A stretch of DNA of 64,000 nt from Neorhizobium huautlense (GTDB taxonomy: Bacteria; Pseudomonadota; Alphaproteobacteria; Rhizobiales; Rhizobiaceae), in the NCBI RefSeq assembly GCF_002968575.1, contig NZ_PVBM01000024.1, positions 1-64,000 of the forward strand. The letters run 5' to 3'. Below, one piece after another: positions 27,708-39,005 of the stretch. The position numbers were made by a program, and so were the translations under genes. Each line of letters starts with the position of its first letter. Within the stretch, counting starts at the first letter, position 1. Below the pieces are notes generated by a model, which saw only the letters and a list, made by a program, of their open reading frames with translations, did no database searches and was not told the origin of the DNA.

Positions 27708-29917
27708 TGAAGAAACCGCCGCGCGTCACCGATGACGGAAGAGCCCCAGGCGAAATTCCGTTATCCGAGATCGAGGCGATTTTGGAAGGCAGGCATACCA
27801 ATCCCTTCGCCGTCCTCGGGCTCCACAAGCTCGGGGACGCGTTCCGGGCCCGCTGTTTCATTCCCGGTGCCGAGGCGGTCACTGCGCTCACGCTCAGCGG
27901 GACAGAACTCGGAGAACTCACCCGCCGCCACGATGCGGGTTATTTCGAAGGCCTCGTCAGCGCCTCGCACCTGCAGCCCGTCCGCTACCGCGCCCGACGC
28001 GGCGACGATGAATGGGCGGTGACCGATCCCTACTCGTTCGGCCCGGTCCTCGGCCCCATGGACGACTATTTCGTCCGGGAAGGTTCGCATCTTCGCCTCT
28101 TTGACAAGATGGGCGCCCACCCCGTGAAGCATGAGGGTGTGGAAGGGTTCCATTTCGCCGTCTGGGCGCCGAACGCCAAGCGCGTCTCGGTGGTCGGCGA
28201 CTTCAACAATTGGGACGGCCGCCGCCACGTGATGCGGCTGCGGGTCGATACCGGGATCTGGGAAATCTTCGCGCCGGATGTCCGGGCAGGTTCCGCCTAT
28301 AAGTTCGAGATCGTCGGCAAGAACGGCAAGGTCCTGCCGCTGAAGGCCGACCCCTATGCCCGGCGCGCCGAAATGCGTCCCAAGAACGCTTCCGTCACCG
28401 CGTCGGAACTGGAACAGAAATGGGAAGACAACGCCCATCGTCAGTTCTGGGAAAAGGCCGATCACCGCCGCCAGCCGATCACAATCTACGAGGTGCATGC
28501 CGGCTCGTGGCGCCAGAAGCCTGACGGCTCCTTCCTCACCTGGGACGAGCTCGCCTCGGAGCTGATCCCCTATTGCACCGACATGGGCTTCACCCATATC
28601 GAGTTTCTGCCGATCACCGAACATCCCTTCGATCCTTCCTGGGGTTACCAGACGACCGGCCTCTTTGCGCCAACCGCCCGTTTCGGCGAGCCGGAGGGTT
28701 TTGCCCGTTTCGTCAACGGCTGCCACAAGGTCGGCATCGGCGTCATCCTCGACTGGGTGCCGGCGCATTTCCCGACCGACGAGCACGGCCTGCGCGAGTT
28801 CGACGGCACGGCGCTCTACGAGCATGAAGATCCGCGCCAGGGTTTTCACCCGGACTGGAACACGGCGATCTACAATTTCGGCCGCATCGAGGTGCTTTCC
28901 TATCTCGTCAACAACGCGCTCTACTGGGCTGAAAAATTCCATCTCGACGGACTGCGTGTCGATGCGGTCGCCTCGATGCTCTACCTCGACTATTCGCGCA
29001 AGGAAGGCGAATGGGTGCCGAACGAGTACGGGGGGCGCGAAAACCTGGAATCGGTGCGCTTCCTCCAGAAGATGAATTCGCTCTCCTACGGCGCCCATCC
29101 CAATGTCATGACTATCGCCGAAGAGAGCACCTCCTGGCCAAAAGTCTCCCATCCTGTCCACGAAGGCGGCCTGGGGTTCGGCTTCAAGTGGAACATGGGC
29201 TTCATGCACGACACGCTGAGCTACCTGAAGCGTGAGCCCATCCACCGCAAGCATCACCACAACGAGATCACCTTCGGCCTTGTTTATGCCTTTGCCGAAA
29301 ACTTCGTGCTGCCGCTCTCCCATGACGAAGTGGTGCACGGAAAGGGCTCGCTGATTGCCAAGATGGCCGGCGACGACTGGCAGAAGTTTGCCAACCTGCG
29401 CGCCTATTACGGTTTCATGTGGGGGTATCCCGGCAAGAAGCTGCTCTTTATGGGCCAGGAATTCGCCCAATGGGGCGAATGGAGCGAGGCCAAATCCCTC
29501 GACTGGAACCTGCTTCAGTATCATCCGCATGAAGGCGTGCGCCGTCTCGTGCGCGACCTGAACTTCTGTTACCGCTCCAAGCCCGCGCTGCATGCCCGCG
29601 ACTGCGAAGGCGAAGGTTTCAGCTGGCTGGTCGTCGACGACGCGGAAAATTCGGTCTTTGCCTGGCTGCGCATGGCGCCGGGAGAAAAGCCGGTGGCGGT
29701 GATCAGCAATTTCACCCCTGTCTATCGTGAAAATTATCGCCTCCCCTTGCCAAACGAAGGCAGATGGCGGGAAATCCTCAATACCGACGCCGAAATCTAC
29801 GGGGGCAGCGGCAAGGGCAATGGCGGGCGCGTTCAGGCGGTGAACGCGGGAGGATCCGTCAGCGCCGAGGTCACGTTGCCGCCGCTCGCGACGATCATGC
29901 TGGAATTTGAACAATAG
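27707..29917 (+). CDS. glgB: 1,4-alpha-glucan branching enzyme
   Basis: Makes alpha-1,6 branches in glycogen. The 736-residue GH13 protein has an N-terminal carbohydrate-binding module ([20 protein letters not shown]), a second beta module ([22 protein letters not shown]), then the catalytic barrel. Catalytic residues sit in [12 protein letters not shown] (nucleophile Asp), TIAEEST (acid/base Glu) and [10 protein letters not shown] (stabilising Asp). The start overlaps the glgP stop, and glgC follows after ten bases. Confidence 0.96.
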   Translation: MKKPPRVTDDGRAPGEIPLSEIEAILEGRHTNPFAVLGLHKLGDAFRARCFIPGAEAVTALTLSGTELGELTRRHDAGYFEGLVSASHLQPVRYRARRGDDEWAVTDPYSFGPVLGPMDDYFVREGSHLRLFDKMGAHPVKHEGVEGFHFAVWAPNAKRVSVVGDFNNWDGRRHVMRLRVDTGIWEIFAPDVRAGSAYKFEIVGKNGKVLPLKADPYARRAEMRPKNASVTASELEQKWEDNAHRQFWEKADHRRQPITIYEVHAGSWRQKPDGSFLTWDELASELIPYCTDMGFTHIEFLPITEHPFDPSWGYQTTGLFAPTARFGEPEGFARFVNGCHKVGIGVILDWVPAHFPTDEHGLREFDGTALYEHEDPRQGFHPDWNTAIYNFGRIEVLSYLVNNALYWAEKFHLDGLRVDAVASMLYLDYSRKEGEWVPNEYGGRENLESVRFLQKMNSLSYGAHPNVMTIAEESTSWPKVSHPVHEGGLGFGFKWNMGFMHDTLSYLKREPIHRKHHHNEITFGLVYAFAENFVLPLSHDEVVHGKGSLIAKMAGDDWQKFANLRAYYGFMWGYPGKKLLFMGQEFAQWGEWSEAKSLDWNLLQYHPHEGVRRLVRDLNFCYRSKPALHARDCEGEGFSWLVVDDAENSVFAWLRMAPGEKPVAVISNFTPVYRENYRLPLPNEGRWREILNTDAEIYGGSGKGNGGRVQAVNAGGSVSAEVTLPPLATIMLEFEQ

Positions 29918-29927
29918 GGAGGGATCG

Positions 29928-31189
29928 ATGACGGAAAAAAGAATTCAGCCTCTGTCGCGGGATGCGATGGCCTATGTGCTCGCCGGAGGACGCGGCAGCC
30001 GGTTGAAGGAACTGACGGACCGCCGCGCCAAGCCCGCCGTCTATTTCGGCGGTAAGGCGCGCATCATCGACTTTGCGCTTTCGAACGCGTTGAATTCCGG
30101 CATCCGGCGCATCGGCGTCGCCACCCAATACAAGGCCCATTCGCTGATCCGCCACATGCAGCGCGGCTGGAACTTCTTCCGTCCCGAACGCAACGAAAGC
30201 TTCGACATCCTTCCCGCCTCCCAGCGCGTCTCCGAAACGCAGTGGTACGAGGGCACCGCCGACGCGGTATTCCAGAACATCGACATCATCGAGTCCTACG
30301 CGCCCGAATACATGGTCATCCTGGCCGGCGACCACGTCTACAAGATGGACTACGAATACATGCTCCAGCAGCATGTGGATTCCGGCGCGGATGTCACCGT
30401 CGGCTGCCTCGAAGTACCGCGTATGGACGCGACCGCCTTCGGCGTCATGCATGTCAACGAGAAGGACGAGATCATCGCCTTCGTGGAAAAACCTGCCGAT
30501 CCGCCAGGCATTCCGGGCAATCCGGATTTCGCGCTTGCCTCCATGGGCATCTACGTCTTCCACACCAAGTTCCTGATGGATGCGCTGAAGCGCGATGCCG
30601 CCGATCCCGGTTCCAGCCGCGATTTCGGCAAGGACATCATTCCTCACATAGTCAAGAACGGCAAAGCGGTCGCCCACCGTTTCGCAAGCTCCTGCGTCCG
30701 CTCCGATTTCGAGCGCGAACCCTATTGGCGCGATGTCGGCACCATCGACGCCTATTGGCAGGCAAATGTCGATCTCACTGCCGTGACCCCCGAACTCGAC
30801 ATCTACGACAAGTCCTGGCCGATCTGGACCTATGCGGAAATCACCCCGCCCGCGAAATTCGTCCATGATGACGAAGACCGCCGCGGCTCGGCAATCTCTT
30901 CCGTCGTGTCGGGCGACTGCATCATCTCCGGCTCGACGCTCTACAACAGCCTTCTTTTTACCGGCGTTCGCGCAAATTCCTACTCCCGCCTTGAAGGTGC
31001 CGTCATTCTCCCGAATGTCCGCATCGGCCGGCGTGCGCAGCTTCGCAATGTCGTCATCGATCACGGTGTAACCATTCCCGAAGGCCTGGTGGTCGGCGAG
31101 GATCCGGAACTCGATGCGAAGCGGTTCCGCCGGACGGAAACCGGCATCTGCCTGATCACCCAGCCGATGATCGACAAACTGGATCTGTA

Positions 31190-31190
<1 letters not shown>
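29928..31190 (+). CDS. glgC: Glucose-1-phosphate adenylyltransferase
   Basis: Makes ADP-glucose from glucose-1-phosphate and ATP, the committed and allosterically controlled step of glycogen synthesis. It has 420 residues. The nucleotide site [23 protein letters not shown] and [15 protein letters not shown] are intact, and the C-terminal left-handed beta-helix part is visible ([20 protein letters not shown]). Start 29928 is preceded by GGGAGG; an upstream TTG would overlap glgB. It overlaps glgA by one base. Rhizobial GlgC is usually activated by fructose-6-phosphate and pyruvate. Confidence 0.96.
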
Positions 31191-34266
<3,076 letters not shown>

Positions 34267-34307
34267 TTGCTTAGGATCTCGAACCTGGGAGGTCGCGGAT
34301 GCCTTTA

Positions 34308-34460
34308 CCCCCTTCTGCCCTGCCGGGCATCTCCCCCTCAAGGGGGGAGATTGGCAAGACGCGCTACCTTCCCGCTTACTCGGCCCTGAGGGGGAGCGAA
34401 ACGTCGCCCCACCCGATCTTCCCCCTTGAGGGGGAGATGCCCGGCAGGGCAGAGGGGGGT
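34308..34460. repeat. RIME-like intergenic inverted-repeat element
   Basis: Two arms of about 45 bases, 34308-34352 and 34416-34460, are nearly exact inverse copies, each containing its own smaller hairpins (CCCCCTC-AAGGGGG and GCCCTGCCGGGC types). This matches the rhizobial intergenic mosaic elements (RIME) that I know from Rhizobium genomes. It fills most of the pgm-glgX gap, and its right arm supplies the purine run before the glgX start. Confidence 0.8.
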
Positions 34461-34465
34461 GCCTT

Positions 34466-36415
34466 GTGACCCCCAACCCCAAACTCGGCGTAACCCTCAC
34501 GCCAGACGGCGCTGACTTCGCAATCTGGTCCCATCATGCCGAGCGGATAGAGCTCTGTCTTTTCGATACAGATGGCAATAAGGAGACTGCGCGCCACCGG
34601 CTGGTGCGCGGCCGCGACGACATCCATCGCGCATCGGTTCGAGGCATTGCTGCCGGGCAGCGCTACGCTTATCGCGCCTGGGGCATCTATGATCCGGAAA
34701 AGGGCCTGTGGTTCGACCCGTCGAAGCTTCTGATCGACCCATACGCCCGCGAACTGGACCGGCCCTTCCGGCACGATACGAAGCTTTCGGTATTCGGCGT
34801 CGATACCGCCGGCCTGGTGCCGAAGGCGATCGTGACCAGCGACCCGCTGGCAAAAATCCGCAAGCCGCTGCTGCCGACCGGCGGCTTCATCTACGAGGTG
34901 GCGGTAAAGCCCTTCACCATCCTCCACCCCGACATACCCGAAGCGATCCGCGGTACGGTCGCGGCACTCGCCCATCCCTCCATCATCACCCATCTTAAGA
35001 AGCTCGGCGTCGATGCAATCGAGCTGATGCCGATCACCGCCTGGATCGACGAGCGCCACTTGCCGCCACTGAAGCTCACCAACGGCTGGGGTTACAACCC
35101 GATCGCCTTCATGGCGCTCGACCCGCGCCTTTGCCCCGGCGGCGTCAAGGAGTTGCGCGACACCGTCTCGGCGCTGCATCAGGCAGGCATCGGCGTCATC
35201 CTCGACCTCGTCTTCAACCACACCGGAGAAAGCGACCGTCATGGCGCGACCCTCTCCATGCGCGGCCTCGACAACCTCTCCTATTACCGGCACGTGCCGG
35301 GGGAACCGGGTCATCTGGTCAACGACACCGGCACCGGCAACACCGTCGCCTGCGATCAACCCCATGTTCGCCGGCTGATCATCGACACGCTCCGCCATTT
35401 CGTCATCCATGCGGGCGTGGACGGCTTCCGCTTCGACCTTGCGCCGGTCATCGGCCGCACCGCTTCAGGCTTCGATCCGCAGAGTGAGACGCTGAAGGCC
35501 ATACTTGCTGACGAGGCGCTCAAGGACCGCATTCTGATCGCAGAACCATGGGACATCGGCCCCGGCGGCTACCAGCTCGGCAATTTTCCCGAGCCTTTCC
35601 TCGAATGGAACGACCGCGCCCGCGACGATATCCGCCGCTACTGGCGCGGCGAACGCTGGACCACCGGCGCGCTCGCCACCCGGCTTGCCGGCTCCTCCGA
35701 CATCTTCGGCCGTCACGGTCGTCATGCCACCCGCAGCGTCAATTTCCTCGCCGCCCATGACGGTTTCACCCTGATGGACCTCGTCTCCCACGAAAAGAAA
35801 CACAACGAGGGGAACGGCGAGGAGAACCGCGACGGCCACAACGACAACTTTTCCTGGAACAACGGTGTCGAGGGAGAGGCGGACGATCCGGTCACCGTCG
35901 AAAACCGCCGCCGGGATGTTGCCGCTCTCCTCTCAACATTGTTTGTCAGCCGCGGCTGGGTCATGCTCACCATGGGTGACGAGGCCGGCCGCAGCCAGCG
36001 CGGCAACAACAATGCCTATGCCCAGGACAACGAGATCACCTGGCTCGACTGGAAAGCGATCGACGAACATCTCGTCGAGCACACCGCCACCCTTGCCGTC
36101 ATGCGCAAGCGCTTCTCCGTCTTTTCCGAGACCGGCTTCTTCGCCGGCAATGGCGATATCGAATGGATCGCGGCCAGCGGCCAGCCAATGGAGGCCGGCG
36201 ACTGGGACAGTCCCGACAATCCCGTCCTCGGCGCTATCCTGGCGACGCTCGACCGAGAGACCGGAAAAAAAGTCCGCTTGGCCGTGCTTCTCAATCGCGG
36301 TCACGAGCAGATGAGCTTCGCCCTGCCCGGTTGGGGCTGGAAGCATCTCGCCTCTGGCGAGCTCTGGAATCAGGTCCTGCCGGCCCGATCCGTCCGCTTC
36401 TGCATCGAGGAATGA
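34466..36415 (+). CDS. glgX: Glycogen debranching enzyme
   Basis: Hydrolyses alpha-1,6 branches in phosphorylase-limit glycogen. It has 649 residues: an N-terminal CBM48 (TPDGADFAIWSHHAERIELCLFD) and a GH13 barrel with VILDLVFNHTGES, GVDGFRFDLAPV (nucleophile region), LIAEPWDIG (acid/base Glu) and NFLAAHDGFTL. The start is a GTG; a TTG at 34464 is out of frame. The ribosome site lies in the repeat element. It completes the glg set, but may be expressed apart from the upstream genes because of the hairpins in between. Confidence 0.93.
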   Translation: MTPNPKLGVTLTPDGADFAIWSHHAERIELCLFDTDGNKETARHRLVRGRDDIHRASVRGIAAGQRYAYRAWGIYDPEKGLWFDPSKLLIDPYARELDRPFRHDTKLSVFGVDTAGLVPKAIVTSDPLAKIRKPLLPTGGFIYEVAVKPFTILHPDIPEAIRGTVAALAHPSIITHLKKLGVDAIELMPITAWIDERHLPPLKLTNGWGYNPIAFMALDPRLCPGGVKELRDTVSALHQAGIGVILDLVFNHTGESDRHGATLSMRGLDNLSYYRHVPGEPGHLVNDTGTGNTVACDQPHVRRLIIDTLRHFVIHAGVDGFRFDLAPVIGRTASGFDPQSETLKAILADEALKDRILIAEPWDIGPGGYQLGNFPEPFLEWNDRARDDIRRYWRGERWTTGALATRLAGSSDIFGRHGRHATRSVNFLAAHDGFTLMDLVSHEKKHNEGNGEENRDGHNDNFSWNNGVEGEADDPVTVENRRRDVAALLSTLFVSRGWVMLTMGDEAGRSQRGNNNAYAQDNEITWLDWKAIDEHLVEHTATLAVMRKRFSVFSETGFFAGNGDIEWIAASGQPMEAGDWDSPDNPVLGAILATLDRETGKKVRLAVLLNRGHEQMSFALPGWGWKHLASGELWNQVLPARSVRFCIEE

Positions 36416-36495
36416 TGCGACGCAAAATCTTCCGCTCGCCAAGCGGATCAAATCCTGTAAAGTCTTCTAACCAATACTGAAATCAGTGAGGTTGC

Positions 36496-36981
36496 ATGCG
36501 TGAAGTTTCGCTCGCCGAAGTCGGCGGCCTGGTTGGCACCGAACTCGGCGTATCCGAATGGATGACCGTCGACCAGACGATGATCAACCTCTTTGCCGAT
36601 GCGACCCATGACCATCAGTTCATCCATGTCGATCCGGAACGCGCCGCAGCCGAAAGCCCCTTCGGCGGCACGATCGCCCATGGCTTTCTGACGCTCTCAT
36701 TGCTCTCGGCCATGAACTACGACTGCGTGCCCAAGATCCGGGAGCAGACCATGGGTATCAATTACGGTTTCGACCGCATCCGCTTCATGTCGCCGGTGAA
36801 GTCCGGCGCCCGCGTCCGCGGACATTTCAAGCTGTCGGAGGCCCGCTTTCGGGGCGGCGGCATGCTGATGATCACCTATGACGTGTCGGTCGAGATAGAA
36901 AACGAGCTGAAGCCGGCGCTGACCGCCATCTGGACCACTATCGTCCAGTTCGACCCCAAGGACCGCCCGGAAGGCGTTTGA
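36496..36981 (+). CDS. MaoC-family (R)-specific enoyl-CoA hydratase
   Basis: A 161-residue single hot-dog-fold dehydratase of the MaoC/NodN/PhaJ group. The catalytic Asp/His pair sits in DHQFIHVDPERAA, which fits the R-hydratase 2 signature, and the substrate-channel segment GGTIAHGFLTLSL follows. It would hydrate short or medium trans-2-enoyl-CoA to (R)-3-hydroxyacyl-CoA, which can feed storage polyester. GAGG precedes the ATG at 36496. It lies 80 bases after glgX on the same strand. NodN-like naming is possible, but no nod genes are nearby. Confidence 0.85.
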   Translation: MREVSLAEVGGLVGTELGVSEWMTVDQTMINLFADATHDHQFIHVDPERAAAESPFGGTIAHGFLTLSLLSAMNYDCVPKIREQTMGINYGFDRIRFMSPVKSGARVRGHFKLSEARFRGGGMLMITYDVSVEIENELKPALTAIWTTIVQFDPKDRPEGV

Positions 36982-37019
36982 CATCGCACCGATCTGCTTT
37001 CATCTTTCTCCTGGGGAAC

Positions 37020-37277
37020 ATGGGGCATGTGGACAGAATGGGTGCTCTTAATCCTGCTGAGGTAGAGCAGACAAAACTTCTCGCGAATGCTTTCGATCGC
37101 GCATCGACAGCATGCGTGACGGTTGGTATCGTGACGCCGTTGGCAGGCTACCTGTACAATTTTCCGAATTTCAACGCCATTTCCGGCGGCAGGATGGCCG
37201 TCTATCTTGCGGGTTGGCTTTTGAGTGCCGTTCTACTACATTACATGGCAAGACGAATATTGAGGAGGCTGGCCTAA
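37020..37277 (+). CDS. Small membrane protein, unknown
   Basis: An 85-residue protein I do not recognise. It begins with a polar part (GHVDRMGALNPAEVEQTKLLANAFDRAS) followed by two hydrophobic helices (ACVTVGIVTPLAGYLYNF and MAVYLAGWLLSAVLLHYMA) and a basic tail RRILRRLA. GGGGAAC precedes the ATG at 37020. Its stop overlaps the start of the next small gene (TAATG), so the two are co-translated. Confidence 0.65.
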   Translation: MGHVDRMGALNPAEVEQTKLLANAFDRASTACVTVGIVTPLAGYLYNFPNFNAISGGRMAVYLAGWLLSAVLLHYMARRILRRLA

Positions 37278-37402
37278 TGGACCTCTGGCTTTTCTATTCC
37301 GTCGGCTTGCCGGCGATCATCGTCTTGATCGCCTATGTTGCCATGCGCCTGCACGAATGGGACCTCGACCGGAAGCACAAGAACCGCCATCCGGGCGAGT
37401 GA
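37277..37402 (+). CDS. Tiny single-helix membrane protein, unknown
   Basis: A 41-residue peptide with one membrane helix (WLFYSVGLPAIIVLIAYVAM) and a strongly charged tail LHEWDLDRKHKNRHPGE. The ATG overlaps the stop of the preceding small membrane gene by one base, which argues that it is truly translated. The function is unknown; two-peptide membrane modules of this size often regulate a larger membrane protein. Confidence 0.6.
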   Translation: MDLWLFYSVGLPAIIVLIAYVAMRLHEWDLDRKHKNRHPGE

Positions 37403-37414
37403 TCTCGCTGCGAT

Positions 37415-37723
37415 TTAAGCACTCATCTCCATGATCACAAAGGCAAGCATCGGCGGCACCGCCGTGCCGATCAGGATATTGGCCGTGGTTGGAGCCGAAA
37501 GGCCGAGCAAGGCGCCTGATACGCCCGCACCGACGAGGCCTGCGAGCGGCATGGCAAGGCTTCTGTCGAAACCTGGCACGAAGAACGCCACGATTGCGGC
37601 GAGCGCTGCCACGGCCGCGACGACGATACCCTTCCAGATCTCGATCTTTGCCAGTTTTGCCGCGACCCCGCCGCCGATCACGGCCAGCGCGACCGCAATC
37701 GCCATCAACTGATATTCGCCCAT
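37415..37723 (-). CDS. Small hydrophobic membrane protein, unknown
   Basis: 102 residues, almost all membrane segments: MAIAVALAVIGGGVAAKL, IVVAAVAALAAIVAFFV, MPLAGLVGAGVSGALLGL and ILIGTAVPPMLAFVIM, giving four predicted helices rich in Gly and Ala. GGGAGGGG precedes the ATG at 37723. It is convergent with the two small membrane genes, with 12 bases between stops. No family is recognised. Confidence 0.65.
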   Translation of the reverse strand: MGEYQLMAIAVALAVIGGGVAAKLAKIEIWKGIVVAAVAALAAIVAFFVPGFDRSLAMPLAGLVGAGVSGALLGLSAPTTANILIGTAVPPMLAFVIMEMSA

Positions 37724-37935
37724 CAACCCCTCCCGTTTTGACGCCAGAGAGTGCGGTTCCTGCACTGCAAGTCAAGTCCGGCTATCGCTCTAAATTGAGC
37801 ATATGCCCGTCGCGGTTCCCGCAATTCCGCTTGGAAGTTGGAGGACCGGCATGGGTCGGGCCTACGTCAAAAGATGGCGATGCGTTCGCGCGACGAGAGG
37901 TTAATATCCGATGACTGACCGACCACGAGGCAGTC

Positions 37936-38382
37936 ATGGGTACGATAGTGCCATTCGCACTCGCACTTACACTCCTGATCCACACGCAGGCTCTTGCCGA
38001 GCCGGGCGACAGATACGAGTTCCGTGCAGCAACCGCCGGGCTTTCAAACGGCGTCTGGTCGCTTCATGGCCTTGCCGTCGACACCCAGCAAAACATAACC
38101 TGGTGGTGCGTTTATTATGTCAACGTGAAGACGATTGTCACGAAGCTTGAGTGTTTGCGTCGATCCACTGCGTCGACCGATATGGTTCCAGGTTGGTCCG
38201 GCGGCTGGATACCGGTGGTGCGCCGGAACACCTATCCGCCGAAAATCGTCTGGTCCATCAGCCCGGACAGCGGTGTCCTGCAAGCCTGTATTTCGTTCAC
38301 AAAGATCTCGTGCAAGAGCGTCCAGCTCGGATCGTTTCCGAGGTTGTTCGAGACTGTTTCGCCTACCACGATAAACAGGTAG
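37936..38382 (+). CDS. Secreted hypothetical protein
   Basis: 148 residues starting with a clear Sec signal peptide (GTIVPFALALTLLIHTQALA, with cleavage after ALA). The mature part has five Cys residues (WWCVYYVN, LECLRR, QACISFTKISCKS), suggesting disulphides in the periplasm. I recognise no family. The start codon lies at the edge of an inverted repeat, ATGACTG (37911-37917) / CAGTCAT (37931-37937). It is a lone gene between unrelated neighbours. Confidence 0.55.
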   Translation: MGTIVPFALALTLLIHTQALAEPGDRYEFRAATAGLSNGVWSLHGLAVDTQQNITWWCVYYVNVKTIVTKLECLRRSTASTDMVPGWSGGWIPVVRRNTYPPKIVWSISPDSGVLQACISFTKISCKSVQLGSFPRLFETVSPTTINR

Positions 38383-38450
38383 CAAACGGCATCCACGAAT
38401 TCTCCCGCACGAGGAGCCGTCCTCTCGGGAGAAGGTCGCCCCGTCCGATT

Positions 38451-39005
38451 TTAGACCGCCGCCGACGCGTCCCGCGCGCCTTCAGACAGCAGCCCGAAGG
38501 CATAGTCGGAAAACGACCGCCAGACCTCGACGCGAAACGCGTCCTCCGCGGTCCTCAGCAACACGATCTCCACTTTGCCGAAAATGGTGCGTGAACATGC
38601 ACCGACAGGGAACGCCTTCAGCGACAGATCCTGCGGGCAACCGGCATTGATCGCATTGGCCGCACCCGGACCCGACACGAGAATCGCCGTGTTGCGGTGA
38701 GAGACATCGACCGCCGAATGCGGCGTCCCGGAATTTGCCGCAGCTTGCATCAGGCCGCCGTTTACGTCACCGATCACCAGCCATTCGTCCGGGCCGAGCC
38801 AGAGCGCCGTACGCCCGTTGGCCGAAACGGAAGTTTTCGGCTTCGTCGGCAAATCAAGGCCGAGTGCGCCGGAGAGTGCCCCCACATCCTCCGGCCTTAC
38901 CCTCAGAGACAGCCGCTCGGCAGGCGGCGCTGCTTCGAGACGAACGGTGGCGGAGCCGCCATGAAAGCCTGCGAGAGGCAGGCTGCGAGATACAAGATCA
39001 GCCAT
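38451..39005 (-). CDS. soxG: Sarcosine oxidase gamma subunit
   Basis: The small gamma subunit of the heterotetrameric sarcosine oxidase, 184 residues. It shows the family pattern LWLGPDEWLVIGD, AVDVSHRNTAILVSGPGAANAINAGCPQDLSLKAFPVGACSRTIFGKVEIVLLR, split here only for description. The ATG at 39005 overlaps the soxA stop by eight bases. It is the last gene of the soxBDAG operon and is needed for assembly of the tetramer. Confidence 0.9.
   Translation of the reverse strand: MADLVSRSLPLAGFHGGSATVRLEAAPPAERLSLRVRPEDVGALSGALGLDLPTKPKTSVSANGRTALWLGPDEWLVIGDVNGGLMQAAANSGTPHSAVDVSHRNTAILVSGPGAANAINAGCPQDLSLKAFPVGACSRTIFGKVEIVLLRTAEDAFRVEVWRSFSDYAFGLLSEGARDASAAV

Noticed and set aside
34267..34465. 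Small protein gene between pgm and glgX
   Set aside because: The sequence is accounted for by the palindromic repeat and has no start with a ribosome site.
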